Origin: Acidobacteriota bacterium
GTDB taxonomy: Bacteria > Acidobacteriota > Terriglobia > Versatilivoradales > Versatilivoraceae
Reading direction: 5' to 3'
Length of the DNA stretch: 42,363 bases
Assembly (NCBI GenBank): GCA_022616615.1
Contig: JAKEER010000683.1
Location: 1-42,363, forward strand
Within the stretch, counting starts at the first letter, position 1. Each line of letters opens with the position of its first letter. Shown piece after piece: positions 24,892 to 33,470 of this stretch. Made by a program: the position numbers and the translations under genes. The notes beneath the pieces were generated by a model that worked only from the letters and a program-made list of their open reading frames with translations, was not told the DNA's origin and made no database searches.

Positions 24892-25459
24892 CAGGCGTGT
24901 CGATGTCGATAAGCACGCCGGGCTCGTTCACCTCAAGATGCAGAATCTCATGCTGGTGTTTTCTCACAACGCTTACGGCGCCTTTGTCCAGCGGAGCCGC
25001 CAGGAGTTCCCCAAATAGCTCGGCAGCAAAAATCATGGGATGTCCGCCCCGGTGACCGAACGAAGGAATCACGATCGGCGCATCATTCCGGCTGAAGGCT
25101 TCGACGAGCTGGTTGATCAGATCGCGATGAATCAAGGGATGGTCGATCAAAAGCACCATGACACCGTCTATTCCCACCGTGCCGAGCTGCCGCAACCCGC
25201 ATTGTAACGAAGACAGTTGGCCTGCTTCGTAATTTGGGTTGATGAAGCTTCTGTCTTTCATCTCCGGCAGAGCCTGCAGGATGCGCTCTGCATGATGTCC
25301 TAAGACTACTTTGACATCTGCCAGGTTTGAATGCACCGCCTCAGAAAAAACGTGGGCTAGGAAGCATTCCCCGAAGATGGGCAGCAATGCTTTGGGACGA
25401 CCCATGCGTTCCGATTTTCCTGCGGCAAGGATCAGGCCAGCGACGGTTTTCATCGGCAT
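24851..25459 (-). CDS. MobA-like NTP transferase (MocA type)
   Basis: A 202-aa nucleotidyltransferase of the GlmU/MobA fold, closest in appearance to molybdenum cofactor cytidylyltransferases (MocA). The nucleotide-binding loop GLILAAGKSERMGRPKALLP (8-27) is intact, as are the metal-site LLIDHPLI and the later SFGHRGGHPMIF. The end of the domain (VLIDIDTPDAYDEQI) is the normal finish for the family. No molybdoenzyme gene is near, so the acceptor (molybdopterin or another alcohol phosphate) is unknown. Two in-frame ATGs are possible starts (codons 1 and 3). The 3' end overlaps the M28 peptidase gene as annotated. Confidence 0.88.
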   Translation of the reverse strand: MPMKTVAGLILAAGKSERMGRPKALLPIFGECFLAHVFSEAVHSNLADVKVVLGHHAERILQALPEMKDRSFINPNYEAGQLSSLQCGLRQLGTVGIDGVMVLLIDHPLIHRDLINQLVEAFSRNDAPIVIPSFGHRGGHPMIFAAELFGELLAAPLDKGAVSVVRKHQHEILHLEVNEPGVLIDIDTPDAYDEQIVSLGKA

Positions 25460-25513
25460 GTCGAGAATACAACCACCTTGTCTCTTATCTATCTAACATC
25501 CAACATTGCCCGG

Positions 25514-25617
25514 AGCTGTGAAAAAATTCAGTTCCTGGACTCCCTGTGCCCGCTAACCGGGCGAGGGAAGCCGACACATCTTAATTTTTTAGACCTTCCC
25601 TCTTTCGGGAGGATTCT
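25514..25617. repeat. Partial element A end and adjoining palindrome
   Basis: AGCTGTGAAAAAATT (25514-25528) is an exact element A end. It is followed by a degenerate GC palindrome (CCCGCTAACCGGGCGAGGGAAG) and then CTTAATTTTTTAG near 25579-25591, a possible decayed opposite end. It lies in the 158-bp gap between the symporter and nucleotidyltransferase genes. Confidence 0.55.
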
Positions 25618-27048
25618 TCAACCTGCTGCGGAATTCTCCGCCGCTGGATTTCGCCACAACGCCATTACGGTCATCGCCGCTGCCCCCGCCAAGATCCCGC
25701 AGGCAACCGGAGACAACGGGCCGATTCCTTTTCCGTCACCGAACGCTTGCAGACACGAGGTTGATGCCACACCGGCAACGATAGAAACCAGCCCAGCGCG
25801 CGCACTGGGTCTCTTCCAGTAAAGACCAAAGACCAGAGGAACGAACAGAGCCACGGTCAACAGGCCGTAGAAAATTTGCAGCGCTGAGACAACATTCGGA
25901 AGCACCATAGCCAGTAGCACGCCGAGCAGCCCGGCGACTATGGAGACGGTCCGCGTCACTCGCAATAATTCTGCCGGTCCCAAATCGGGGTGAAAGTATC
26001 CCTGTACTAGATCCCTGGCAAAGGACGTGGAGAGCATCGCCAAAACAGCGTCGGCTGCGCTGAGTTCGGCTGAAAACACCGCAGCCAGGGCCAAGGCTCC
26101 CAGCCAGGGCGGCATCAGATAAACCATCAACGTCGGCAGCGCCAGTTCACGATTCTGCAGCTCCGGGTAGAAGGCGTGCGCGGTCACCCCCAGCAGGGGC
26201 GGCAGCAAGGCAAACAGAAACAGCCCAGTAGCATTGAGCAACACTCCGTTGCGGGCGACAATCGAATCCCTGGCGCCGTAAACCTTTTGCAAGATGCCGG
26301 GCGAAATCAAAAATGACGGCACCAGCAAGACAAGATAGTCGAAGACTTCTGTGCCCCTGCCGGTAAGGCTGAGGTATTGTGGCAAGCCGCCCTGAAATGA
26401 CGTTTGCCGGGCAAGCTGGCTCGTCAGGCCGTCCCATCCTCCGGCGCTGCCGAGCGCGAACGGAACCGCGGCCAGAAAACCAGCCATCTTAATAATGAGT
26501 TGCGCCACGTTCACCCAAGCCGTCGACACCAGGCCTCCCAGGGAGAAATAGGCCGTCACAACGAGTCCGCCAAGCAAACACCCCGACCACTTGGGCGCCT
26601 GGGCCACGACGTCAAGTATCCAGGCCATGGCGATCAGTTGCCCGGCCAGAATGGCCAGCGCGCCCAGCCACAGCAATCCAGCAATTAGCCGCCGAACGCT
26701 ACGATCATAGCGGTATTCGAGGTAATCGCCCACGGTCAAGAAACCATGCGCGGAGGCGATCTTCCACAGGCGCGGAGCGATGGTGAACGCCAGTAGCAAT
26801 GAGCCAAGCGCCGCCGAGCCCACCCACCACGCGGCGGAAAGCCCTCGCTGATAACCCAATCCCGCTGCGCCGATCGTAGAGCCAGCGCCGATGTTGGCGG
26901 CCAGCAGCGTCGAGAACAGCAAACCGGTTCCCAGCTTTCTGGAGGCGACGAAAAAGTCGCTGGCGTGCTTTACCTTTCGTGATGCGAGCAGGCCGAGGAG
27001 CAGAAGCGAAGCCGAGTAAAGAATCAACACCAGCAAATAGAGATTCAA
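25618..27048 (-). CDS. Sodium:solute symporter family protein
   Basis: A 476-aa polytopic carrier with about 13 membrane segments of the SSS (PutP/SGLT) family, using a sodium gradient to import an unknown organic solute. Family marks are the N-terminal DFFVASRKLGTGLLFSTLLA, the GAGSTIGAAGLGY loop and the central AAVFSAELSAADAVLAMLST. The start is TTG 27048. GAGG within the end of the preceding peptidase gene supplies the ribosome binding site, and only three bases separate the two genes, so they are co-translated. The pairing suggests import of the peptide- or amino-acid-derived product of the peptidase, which is inference. Confidence 0.9.
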   Translation of the reverse strand: MNLYLLVLILYSASLLLLGLLASRKVKHASDFFVASRKLGTGLLFSTLLAANIGAGSTIGAAGLGYQRGLSAAWWVGSAALGSLLLAFTIAPRLWKIASAHGFLTVGDYLEYRYDRSVRRLIAGLLWLGALAILAGQLIAMAWILDVVAQAPKWSGCLLGGLVVTAYFSLGGLVSTAWVNVAQLIIKMAGFLAAVPFALGSAGGWDGLTSQLARQTSFQGGLPQYLSLTGRGTEVFDYLVLLVPSFLISPGILQKVYGARDSIVARNGVLLNATGLFLFALLPPLLGVTAHAFYPELQNRELALPTLMVYLMPPWLGALALAAVFSAELSAADAVLAMLSTSFARDLVQGYFHPDLGPAELLRVTRTVSIVAGLLGVLLAMVLPNVVSALQIFYGLLTVALFVPLVFGLYWKRPSARAGLVSIVAGVASTSCLQAFGDGKGIGPLSPVACGILAGAAAMTVMALWRNPAAENSAAG

Positions 27049-27051
27049 ATC

Positions 27052-28161
27052 TCAGCCTCGTTTTGTGGGAGCCGCCAGGTCGTGGTGGCTTGGCAGCCCG
27101 GGCAACCCTTTGGCGCGCAGCACGGCTCGGCAGACGGCTTGGGAGACGACGTCGGCCGCCAGCGAACCCAGCAGCGTCAGGTTGGCGGCCACGGTGGTTG
27201 TGCCGGTTGAAATCGCAAAGAGTGTGTCACCGTCCAGAGGGGTGTGCACCGGATTGATGGTTCGGGCCAGCCCGTCGTGTGCCATCTGAGCCATCTTGGC
27301 TGCCTGGCTTTTGTTCAAAGCCACGTTGGTGGCGACGACGCCGATCGTGGTGTTTTCTCCAGAAGCCTTGGGTGCCGCATAACGCCCTTGCCGCAGCTGC
27401 TCGATGGAGTTAACCAAGCTCTTCCCGTCCGGTGTTCGCGCACCTGCCAAAATGATGCCGGTCGCTGGATCCAGCACATCGCCAAAAGCATTCACCGCCA
27501 CGAGAGCGCCTACCCTAACCGGCCCCACTTGAATCGATGCGGTTCCCAGGCCACCCTTCATCGCGCGATCCATCCCGAAGAGCTTTCCAACGGTTGCGCC
27601 GGCGCCAGCTCCAACATTGCCCTCTTCACAGGCCCGTGCTTTGGCAGCCTTGCAGGCCAGGTAGCCCGATCTCTTGTCGGGCCGGATGCGGGCATCCCCC
27701 AGTCCGAGATCGAACAAGATGGCGGCTGGCACGATGGGGATCTTAGCCACACGCGTCTCATAGCCGACCTTTTGCTCTTCCAGGTGCTGCATGACACCCG
27801 CGGCGGTCTCCAGCCCAAAAGCACTGCCGCCGGACAGGACGAGGGCATGAATCTTCTCCACGGTGTTGAGCGGAGACAGCAAATCGGTCTCGCGTGTTCC
27901 GGGGGCTGAGCCGCGCACATCGACGCCCGCGACGGCGCCACCCTCGGTCAGGATCACCGTGCAGCCAGTCGGCCGGCGCGTCTCCGTGTAATGGCCAACC
28001 TTGATGCCTTCAATATCCGTAAGGCATCCGGAGTCTGCCAGAGCGCCTAAGGAGGACCAAGCCAGCCACTGGGATGGGATGAGTGCGCCGGCAAACGCAG
28101 TAATTCCTCCAGCTCCAGCGAGAAATTCGCGGCGCGTCTGAAAGTTCGCGTATGTCCTCAT
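27052..28161 (-). CDS. P1-family (DmpA/S58) aminopeptidase with Tat-type leader
   Basis: A 369-aa self-processing N-terminal nucleophile hydrolase of the DmpA/BapA group, which release N-terminal D-, L- or beta-amino acids. ATG 28161 gives a twin-arginine leader (TRREFLAGAGGITAFAGALI, residues 9-28), so export folded is likely. The domain shows GHYTETRRPTGCTVIL, VLSGGSAFGLETAAGVM and GNVGAGAGATVGKL. GGLGTAS at 203-209 probably holds the autocleavage site (Gly206-Thr207). The frame is open upstream to 28383, but that part is element A and is excluded. It is coupled to a downstream symporter. Confidence 0.9.
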   Translation of the reverse strand: MRTYANFQTRREFLAGAGGITAFAGALIPSQWLAWSSLGALADSGCLTDIEGIKVGHYTETRRPTGCTVILTEGGAVAGVDVRGSAPGTRETDLLSPLNTVEKIHALVLSGGSAFGLETAAGVMQHLEEQKVGYETRVAKIPIVPAAILFDLGLGDARIRPDKRSGYLACKAAKARACEEGNVGAGAGATVGKLFGMDRAMKGGLGTASIQVGPVRVGALVAVNAFGDVLDPATGIILAGARTPDGKSLVNSIEQLRQGRYAAPKASGENTTIGVVATNVALNKSQAAKMAQMAHDGLARTINPVHTPLDGDTLFAISTGTTTVAANLTLLGSLAADVVSQAVCRAVLRAKGLPGLPSHHDLAAPTKRG

Positions 28162-28307
28162 TTCCAGAAACCTCAATCTTGGCGCTGGCGGGACGTGTCC
28201 AGGCAGCAGCTTTCGGCTTGCATCCGGAAGGCTCAGCCTCCCCTCACATCCCGTGCTGTGAGGCTTGCGAGTGCGAGTCTCGCGAGAGCGGGTGCCACAG
28301 CGCCTGA

Positions 28308-28434
28308 AGCTGTGAAAAAATTCAAGGGTAGGGACGCGCTGCGGCGCGCCCGCGACGATAAGCCCAAGACGGACGCGGAGCACCGCGTCCCTACCGGATC
28401 AGGTTTGTACGCCCAACCAAATTCTTTCACAGCT
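28308..28434. repeat. Element A, copy 2 (127 bp)
   Basis: The same length and ends as copy 1 (AGCTGTGAAAAAATT at the left; AATTCTTTCACAGCT at the right, one mismatch to a perfect inverse). The B target AGCACCGCG is unoccupied at 28379-28387. It lies between the prephenate dehydratase and P1 peptidase genes. Confidence 0.8.
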
Positions 28435-28453
28435 CCCCTGGATACGAGGGGAG

Positions 28454-28582
28454 CCACGATAAGCGCGCTGTTTGCGTTTATCGTGGATGTAGTTGCCTGT
28501 GAGGAGCGGCACTGGAAGCCGGTGCACGACGCTCCCCAACGCCGGTTGTCCACGATTGATGCAAGAAGCACATCAATCGTGG
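28454..28582. repeat. Two CCACGAT hairpins in tandem
   Basis: CCACGATAA (28454-28462) pairs with 28478-28486. CCACGATTGATG (28550-28561) pairs perfectly with 28571-28582 over a nine-base loop. The second resembles the hairpin inside element B (CACGATTGGCG), so this type of hairpin exists both alone and as B cargo. Confidence 0.65.
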
Positions 28583-28605
28583 CTACCTGGACGTTTAAGC
28601 CAAGG

Positions 28606-29448
28606 TTACAACTGCCGGCTGTCGCGCGGGTATGAGCCTAGCACTTTCATGAAACTGGCAATCTCGCCGAGATGTGCCAGAGCGTTGCGACAGTTGCGAT
28701 CCTTGGGACTGCCAGCGAAATCGATGTAGAAGAAGTATTCCCAAGGCTTGCCATGCAACGGACGTGATTCGATCTTGTATAAATCGATGTCGCGCAGCGC
28801 GAAGGCGCTCAGGGAGCGGAACAAAGCGCCGGGCACGTTTTTCACCGAAAAAACCAGAGAGGTCTTATTCGCGCCCGCCGGCAGAAGCACCGTCTTTCGC
28901 AAAACCAGGAACCGTGTGAAATTCTCCGGGTTGTCCTGAATCTGCCGTTTCAGGATCTTCATGCCATAGGTTTTCGCCGCCAGCTCGCTGGCAATTGCCG
29001 CGGCATCGAGGAGTTTGTCCTCTTTGATCTTCTTGACGCTGCCAGCCGTATCATAGGCTGGAATGATTTTCACGTCCTTGAGCTTGGCGGTATTGCCCTG
29101 GCACTGCATCAAGGCTTGCGGGTGGGAGAAGACCCTCCGTATGGACTTCAGGGTGGCCCCGGGATGTGCAATTAGACTGTGCTCGACACGCAGATTCAGC
29201 TCACCGACGATCCGGAGCCGATGCTTGAGCAGCAGGTCATAGTTCTGATGGATGCAGCCGGCCTGCGAGTTCTCGATGGGGACGATGGCTGAGCGCGCCT
29301 TTTGGCCTTCGACACTCTTAAAAACCAGATCAAACGATTCGCACGGCAGTAGTTCGATCGCCTTGCCGAAGAACAGGCGCGCGGCAATCTCGCTGTAGGC
29401 GCCGCGCTCACCTTGAAAGGCGACGCGGAGAGAGTTTCGTCTGGGCAT
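28606..29448 (-). CDS. pheA: Prephenate dehydratase
   Basis: A 280-aa monofunctional enzyme that converts prephenate to phenylpyruvate in phenylalanine synthesis. The catalytic part opens VAFQGERGAYSEIAARLFFG and has IVPIENSQAG and the diagnostic NFTRFLVL (TRF motif). A C-terminal ACT domain with NVPGALFRSLSAFALRDIDL and KIESRPLHGKPW is expected to bind phenylalanine for feedback control. There is no chorismate mutase domain. Length fits the family. It stands alone, preceded by a 1.1-kb repeat region, so it probably has its own promoter. Confidence 0.95.
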   Translation of the reverse strand: MPRRNSLRVAFQGERGAYSEIAARLFFGKAIELLPCESFDLVFKSVEGQKARSAIVPIENSQAGCIHQNYDLLLKHRLRIVGELNLRVEHSLIAHPGATLKSIRRVFSHPQALMQCQGNTAKLKDVKIIPAYDTAGSVKKIKEDKLLDAAAIASELAAKTYGMKILKRQIQDNPENFTRFLVLRKTVLLPAGANKTSLVFSVKNVPGALFRSLSAFALRDIDLYKIESRPLHGKPWEYFFYIDFAGSPKDRNCRNALAHLGEIASFMKVLGSYPRDSRQL

Positions 29449-29748
29449 GTTGATTCGCTGGAGGGTTTGCTCCGAAAACTCTAGGCAACGCCCGCCGTGG
29501 TGTCCCGATTTGTGCCTCCCGTGTCGCTACGGGGAGCGGCGCAGCGCCCACTCCCATTGATGCTATGTGGCACCGACGCGGGATAGGGGAAATTCCTATG
29601 AATGCGTCGAACAGGCAAACGCGGCTCATGTATAACAGGCGAAAAATTCAAAATCAATGTCAAATCAAGGACGATCGTAATGCGTTAGTTATGGGAGACA
29701 CCCGCCAACCACTGGCGTGAGCCAGTGGCAGCTGCTCACTCCCGCCAT

Positions 29749-29806
29749 CCCCCTTGCGCCAAGCAGCCCGCGCCGCTCGCGGCGCGGGCTGCTTGGCGCA
29801 AGGGGG
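29749..29806. repeat. Near-perfect 58-bp palindrome
   Basis: Two 28-bp arms (29749-29776 and 29779-29806) are exact inverse complements with only two bases between them, and are very GC-rich. It would extrude as a cruciform or fold as a very stable hairpin. It abuts a protein-like open frame on its right. Confidence 0.85.
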
Positions 29807-30017
29807 GGAACTTATTGGACGCCTTGGCCACTGGCTTACGGACGATCCTGGCTTGGGCTGGAGTATCAAGGTTGGAGCCCCGGGCGGAGATTGCGTGCTA
29901 CTTCTGGCTAGGCAGGCGAAGGACGTCGAGGGACTTGCCGCACATGCTTCGAAGTGCGCGTACGACTGGACCAATCTGGCTAGGCTGCTGGAGCGAGGGG
30001 GAATTGCCCCGTTCTGA
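29807..30017 (+). pseudogene. Possible C-terminal gene remnant
   Basis: About 69 codons ending at TGA 30017 read GELIGRLGHWLTDDPGLGWS, then KVGAPGGDCVLLLARQAKDV and on to LARLLERGGIAPF. The composition is protein-like, whereas the opposite strand is Ser/Pro-rich in the way of an antisense shadow. No start codon or ribosome binding site precedes it other than one inside the palindrome. I do not recognise the family. It may be the tail of a gene cut by the palindrome, or chance. Confidence 0.3.
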
Positions 30018-30307
30018 TTGGTCATTAGTGAATGCAGTTAGAGACGTTGAAATGAATGCGGAGAGCAGGTCGTCTTATGGGGAGAGAACGCTGCGAGCCA
30101 GCGCACTGACAACCTGCGATCCACTCTCCGCAACCGGAAGTTTGCGGCAATCGACTTTTCAATGTTGTTCAAAATTGGACACTGCTGGTTTCCGTGCTAG
30201 CGATCCCGCTATGGCCGGGTTCGCCCTCCCTTTTTTTCACAGCTCCAGGAGATCCACCGTTTCACGGTCTTGGAGTACACTCGCACCTCACCCCGCTTTC
30301 ACGCCGG

Positions 30308-30336
30308 TTGACAAAAGCTGCAGGGGTGCGCAAAAT
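30308..30336 (+). promoter_or_regulatory. Possible sigma-70 promoter upstream of the deacylase gene
   Basis: A perfect -35 TTGACA (30308-30313), a 17-base spacer and CAAAAT (30331-30336, four of six consensus bases) lie about 260 bases before the deacylase start. By-eye prediction. Confidence 0.4.
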
Positions 30337-30596
30337 GACTTTCAGGATTCGGGTAAGAAACTCGACTCTTCCTCAAACACCTTCCGACGCGCTCTTGCCT
30401 GGATCTGCAAAGACTTTGCTGGCGGGGTTGTTGCAGCAAGAAACGGGCAGTCTCAGGACCTAAGCCAGCACGGCGCGCCACGTTTCCCTTGAGACGTGGG
30501 TTACAGCAATTTGGGCGGTCACGCAGTCCCTCCAGTAAAGGTTCTGGCTGCCCTTTCGACCGGCGGAGTTCCATTTGGCAAAAGTACGGAGGGTTT

Positions 30597-31085
30597 ATGA
30601 GCATCGCAAGACGCGTCAAAGAATATCTTGAGCAGAACCGGGTCCCATACAGCCACTGCACCCATCGTTTGGCCTACACAGCCCAAGAAGTGGCTGCAGC
30701 CCAGCATGTGCCAGGAAGAGAGATGGCCAAAACGATCATCCTTAAGACGGATTCGCTGTTTGCAATGGCCGTTCTTCCGGCAGTGATGAAGATCAACATG
30801 AAAGCTCTGCGCGACGAACTGCCCTTCGCGCACGTCGAGCTGGCGACCGAGAAAGAGTTTGCCGCGCTGTTTCCAGACTCAGAACTGGGAGCTATGGCTC
30901 CGTTCGGCAACCTGTATGAGCTGCCAGTTTACGTTGACAAGTCTCTGGCTGAGGATGAAGAGATCGTCTTCAATGCCGGCACTCACGTGGACACCATCCG
31001 GATCAGGTACAGAGACTTTGCACGGCTCGTACAGCCCAAGATTATTGATGCGGCCATTCGTTTGGAAATGGCAGCCAATCAATGA
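30597..31085 (+). CDS. YbaK/EbsC-type aminoacyl-tRNA deacylase domain protein
   Basis: A 162-aa protein of the YbaK/ProX editing superfamily, which hydrolyse mischarged aminoacyl-tRNAs such as Cys-tRNA(Pro) or Ala-tRNA(Pro). Family marks are the early TAQEVAAAQHVPGREMAKTI, where Lys lines the active site, ATEKEFAALFPDSELGAMAP and the typical PFGNLYELPVYVDKSLA. ATG 30597 is chosen because GGAGGG ends four bases before it; an earlier in-frame start at 30489 would add 36 repeat-derived residues. Its precise tRNA substrate cannot be read from sequence. Confidence 0.9.
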   Translation: MSIARRVKEYLEQNRVPYSHCTHRLAYTAQEVAAAQHVPGREMAKTIILKTDSLFAMAVLPAVMKINMKALRDELPFAHVELATEKEFAALFPDSELGAMAPFGNLYELPVYVDKSLAEDEEIVFNAGTHVDTIRIRYRDFARLVQPKIIDAAIRLEMAANQ

Positions 31086-31087
31086 CC

Positions 31088-31328
31088 ACGGTCTCAGGTC
31101 CCGCTCGCGAGCAGTTTGAGGGTTTTTGGGTTTCTGGCATGACCCGTTGCGGACGAGACGTCCGCGCTCCCAGCAAGCAGCCCAGGCCGCACGGGCGGGT
31201 TCGGTGTTGCAAGACCGGCGCGGTGACGACGGTCTCAGATTTTGTCTCGCGGGTGTGAGGTTTTTTGGCTTCCGTTGCGACCCGTTGCGGACGAGAGATC
31301 CGCGCTACCAGCGAGCTGCCCGAGGCGT
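31088..31328. repeat. Two imperfect 100-bp direct repeats, period 141 bp
   Basis: ACGGTCTCAG at 31088-31097 and 31229-31238 open two related stretches. Both continue with a G/T-rich segment, then GACCCGTTGCGGACGAGA, then TCCGCGCT(C/A)CCAGC and GCCC(A/G)GGC. The GACGTCCGCGCTCCCAGC part is related to element D. They fill the spacer before the histidine kinase gene. Confidence 0.6.
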
Positions 31329-31376
31329 TAGCAAGTCCCTGCTTTTCTTCGCTTCAACTTCATTGATTCAGATCAG

Positions 31377-33470
31377 ATGAACGCACCCCAGCCAGTGAAG
31401 GGCTTATCGACGGGCATGGCTTCACTGGATGAGTTGCTCGAAGGCGTGCGTTGGGGAGAAAGCCTCGTCTTCCACGCCAACGCCTGGCCAGAGTTTGTTC
31501 CGTTTGCTCACCGGTTCAGCTGCTTCCTCGAAGCAAATCACCTGCCTGGATTTGCCTTCTGCTTTGCGGAGGCTCAGTTGCCGCAGCTGCGGGAATTGGC
31601 GCCCTTCCAGCAGCCGGCCCTCATTGCGGCGCCAGATTTGGCGTCTGCTGAGCGGCAACTATCTGAAATGGTCAAGAGCAGCGCAGCGCCAGGAGCCTAT
31701 CTGTTCAGTGATCTCGGCAGCGCGCTCAGTGATGAGGGTGACGTCGTAGCGCTGTTCCGGCTGTTTGCCCGGCGCATCGCAGAGACGGAAGCGGCCGCTT
31801 ATATCTTCCTGCAGAAAGGATGTCTGTCGAACGCGGCTGTTGCTCAGATCGTTGAGGCCAGTTCTTTGTTTCTCGATCTGTGGACGATGGATCAGCGGCC
31901 TTTGTTTCAACCGATCAAGGCCTCGGGCCGCTACACGGGAAGGTTATTCATGCCCTATCAGTTGTCCGGCGATACAGTTTGCCCGGCAAACGGGGCTGAC
32001 ACCGAGCTCTACACGGGAGAACTGGAGAGAAAGTCGCGGGAGTTTCTGGAGCTTTACACGGAGAAGCGCCATCTCGAGAACGATCTCCAGCGCAAGGTTT
32101 TCGAGCTTTCGCTCATCAACAGTCTCACGGCTTCGTTGCTGAGCACCATGAACCTGGAGGAGATTCTTTATCGCATCCTCGTGGGAGTGACCGCCAAGGA
32201 AGGTTTGGGTTTCAATCGCGCTTTCTTGCTTCTGGTCAACGAGAAGGAAAAGGTTCTTGAAGGCAAGATGGCGATTGGCCCCTCCAGCCTGGAAGAAGCC
32301 ATCCGCATCTGGACAGACCTGAGCGACCGGCATCTGACATACCCCGACTTGCTGGCCGCTTTCGATTCCGGCTGGCCTGAGCACGATGCGCACGTCAACC
32401 GGCTCGTGCGGCAGATTCGCGTTCCGCTTGAAGAACGGACTCACATCCTGATCGACCTGCTGATGCAGACCCAGCCAGAAGTCATTGGCCCGGGCGGAAC
32501 TCGTAGCCATGCGGACAGCAACAGGGTTCTGGAACTGCTGGGTGTCGCGCGCGCGGCTGCGGCGCCTCTGGTCTACCGCAAACGCCAACTGGGTTTATTG
32601 ATGGCTGACAATCTCATCAGCCAGAAACCGATCAGTGAAGACGATCTGCATATTCTGGAGACCTTCGCTAATTATGCATCGGCGGCGATCGAGCACTCCC
32701 GTCTTTATGAAGAAATACGCTTGCGCATCAAGGAAAGTGAACGCCATATCAGCGAGCTCGAAGCCATGCAAAACCGCCTGATGCGCTCCAAGAAACTGTC
32801 GGATCTGGGCGAACTGGCTTCGAAAATGGCCCACGAGCTACGCACGCCCTTGGTGAGCATTGGCGGCTTCGCAAATGCGGTGCTGAAGCGCCAGGGCCCG
32901 CAGTCTTCCGACTACGAAGAGTTGAAGATCATCGTGGGTGAAGTCCGCAGGCTGGAAGCCATCATTCGAAACGTCCTGGCCTATGTAAGCCCGGGCTTGC
33001 CGAGGAGCCAGCCGACCGATCTGTCCGAGCTCTGCAACAAGGTTTTGAGGCTTATGCAGGCCGCTTTCGCCGCCCGGCACATTGAAGTTGCGGTCCAGTA
33101 TGGCAACGGCTTGCCGCACGTGTCTGTTGACTCGGAACAGATTCAGCTTGTGCTGACTGCGATTCTGAACAATGCGATGGAATCCATGCCAGACGGGGGG
33201 CTTTTGACAATGGCGATTCATGCCGGTCAAGATTTTGTCCGGCTTTCGATTTCCGATACCGGCGCGGGAATTGCCGAGGACGACCTGGGAAGAGTTTTCG
33301 ATGCGTTTTTTACAACCAAGTCGCTCGGCTCAGGTTTGGGGCTGAACATTGCGTCGCAAATCATTGCCAACCACAAGGGATCCATTTACGCCGAAAGCCG
33401 CGTTGGTGTAGGCTCGACTTTCTTTATCAACTTTCCCTTGGTTCCCCACTTTGAGGAGGCAAATCCGTGA
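31377..33470 (+). CDS. Sensor histidine kinase with degenerate KaiC/RecA-like N-terminus and GAF domain
   Basis: A 697-aa soluble kinase without membrane segments. Residues about 9-195 resemble a KaiC/RAD55 RecA-like module: GLSTGMASLDELLEGVRWGE is its standard opening, but where a P-loop should be it reads VFHANAWPEFV (31-41), so ATP binding there is unlikely. A coiled coil (about 210-245) leads to a GAF domain (about 250-440). The HisKA motif SKMAHELRTPL has phospho-acceptor His486. HATPase boxes are ILNNAMESMPDGG (N), DTGAGI (G1, from 627) and GSGLGL (651-656). It overlaps the next gene, a lone receiver, by four bases, so the two form one signalling pair. Confidence 0.9.
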   Translation: MNAPQPVKGLSTGMASLDELLEGVRWGESLVFHANAWPEFVPFAHRFSCFLEANHLPGFAFCFAEAQLPQLRELAPFQQPALIAAPDLASAERQLSEMVKSSAAPGAYLFSDLGSALSDEGDVVALFRLFARRIAETEAAAYIFLQKGCLSNAAVAQIVEASSLFLDLWTMDQRPLFQPIKASGRYTGRLFMPYQLSGDTVCPANGADTELYTGELERKSREFLELYTEKRHLENDLQRKVFELSLINSLTASLLSTMNLEEILYRILVGVTAKEGLGFNRAFLLLVNEKEKVLEGKMAIGPSSLEEAIRIWTDLSDRHLTYPDLLAAFDSGWPEHDAHVNRLVRQIRVPLEERTHILIDLLMQTQPEVIGPGGTRSHADSNRVLELLGVARAAAAPLVYRKRQLGLLMADNLISQKPISEDDLHILETFANYASAAIEHSRLYEEIRLRIKESERHISELEAMQNRLMRSKKLSDLGELASKMAHELRTPLVSIGGFANAVLKRQGPQSSDYEELKIIVGEVRRLEAIIRNVLAYVSPGLPRSQPTDLSELCNKVLRLMQAAFAARHIEVAVQYGNGLPHVSVDSEQIQLVLTAILNNAMESMPDGGLLTMAIHAGQDFVRLSISDTGAGIAEDDLGRVFDAFFTTKSLGSGLGLNIASQIIANHKGSIYAESRVGVGSTFFINFPLVPHFEEANP

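Larger units (their letters stand above)
29449..30596. other. Long gene-poor region upstream of pheA and the deacylase gene
   Basis: This 1,148-bp divergent spacer holds a small hairpin CCACTGGC/GCCAGTGG (29709-29728), a perfect 28-bp palindrome (29749-29806), a possible gene remnant (29807-30017), an element A end (TTTTTTTCACAGCT, 30231-30244) and a promoter candidate at 30308. Long open frames across it (for example 29725-30492) are Ser/Arg-rich without domain-like features, so I do not call them. Confidence 0.5.

Noticed and set aside
28162-28383. N-terminal extension of the P1-family peptidase frame
   Set aside because: The extra 74 codons are a read-through of element A and lie ahead of a clean Tat leader at ATG 28161.
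29725-30492. 255-codon open frame on the plus strand
   Set aside because: Ser/Arg-rich composition with no recognisable domain; it crosses the palindrome and an element A end and has no ribosome binding site. Probably a chance frame in GC-rich repeats.
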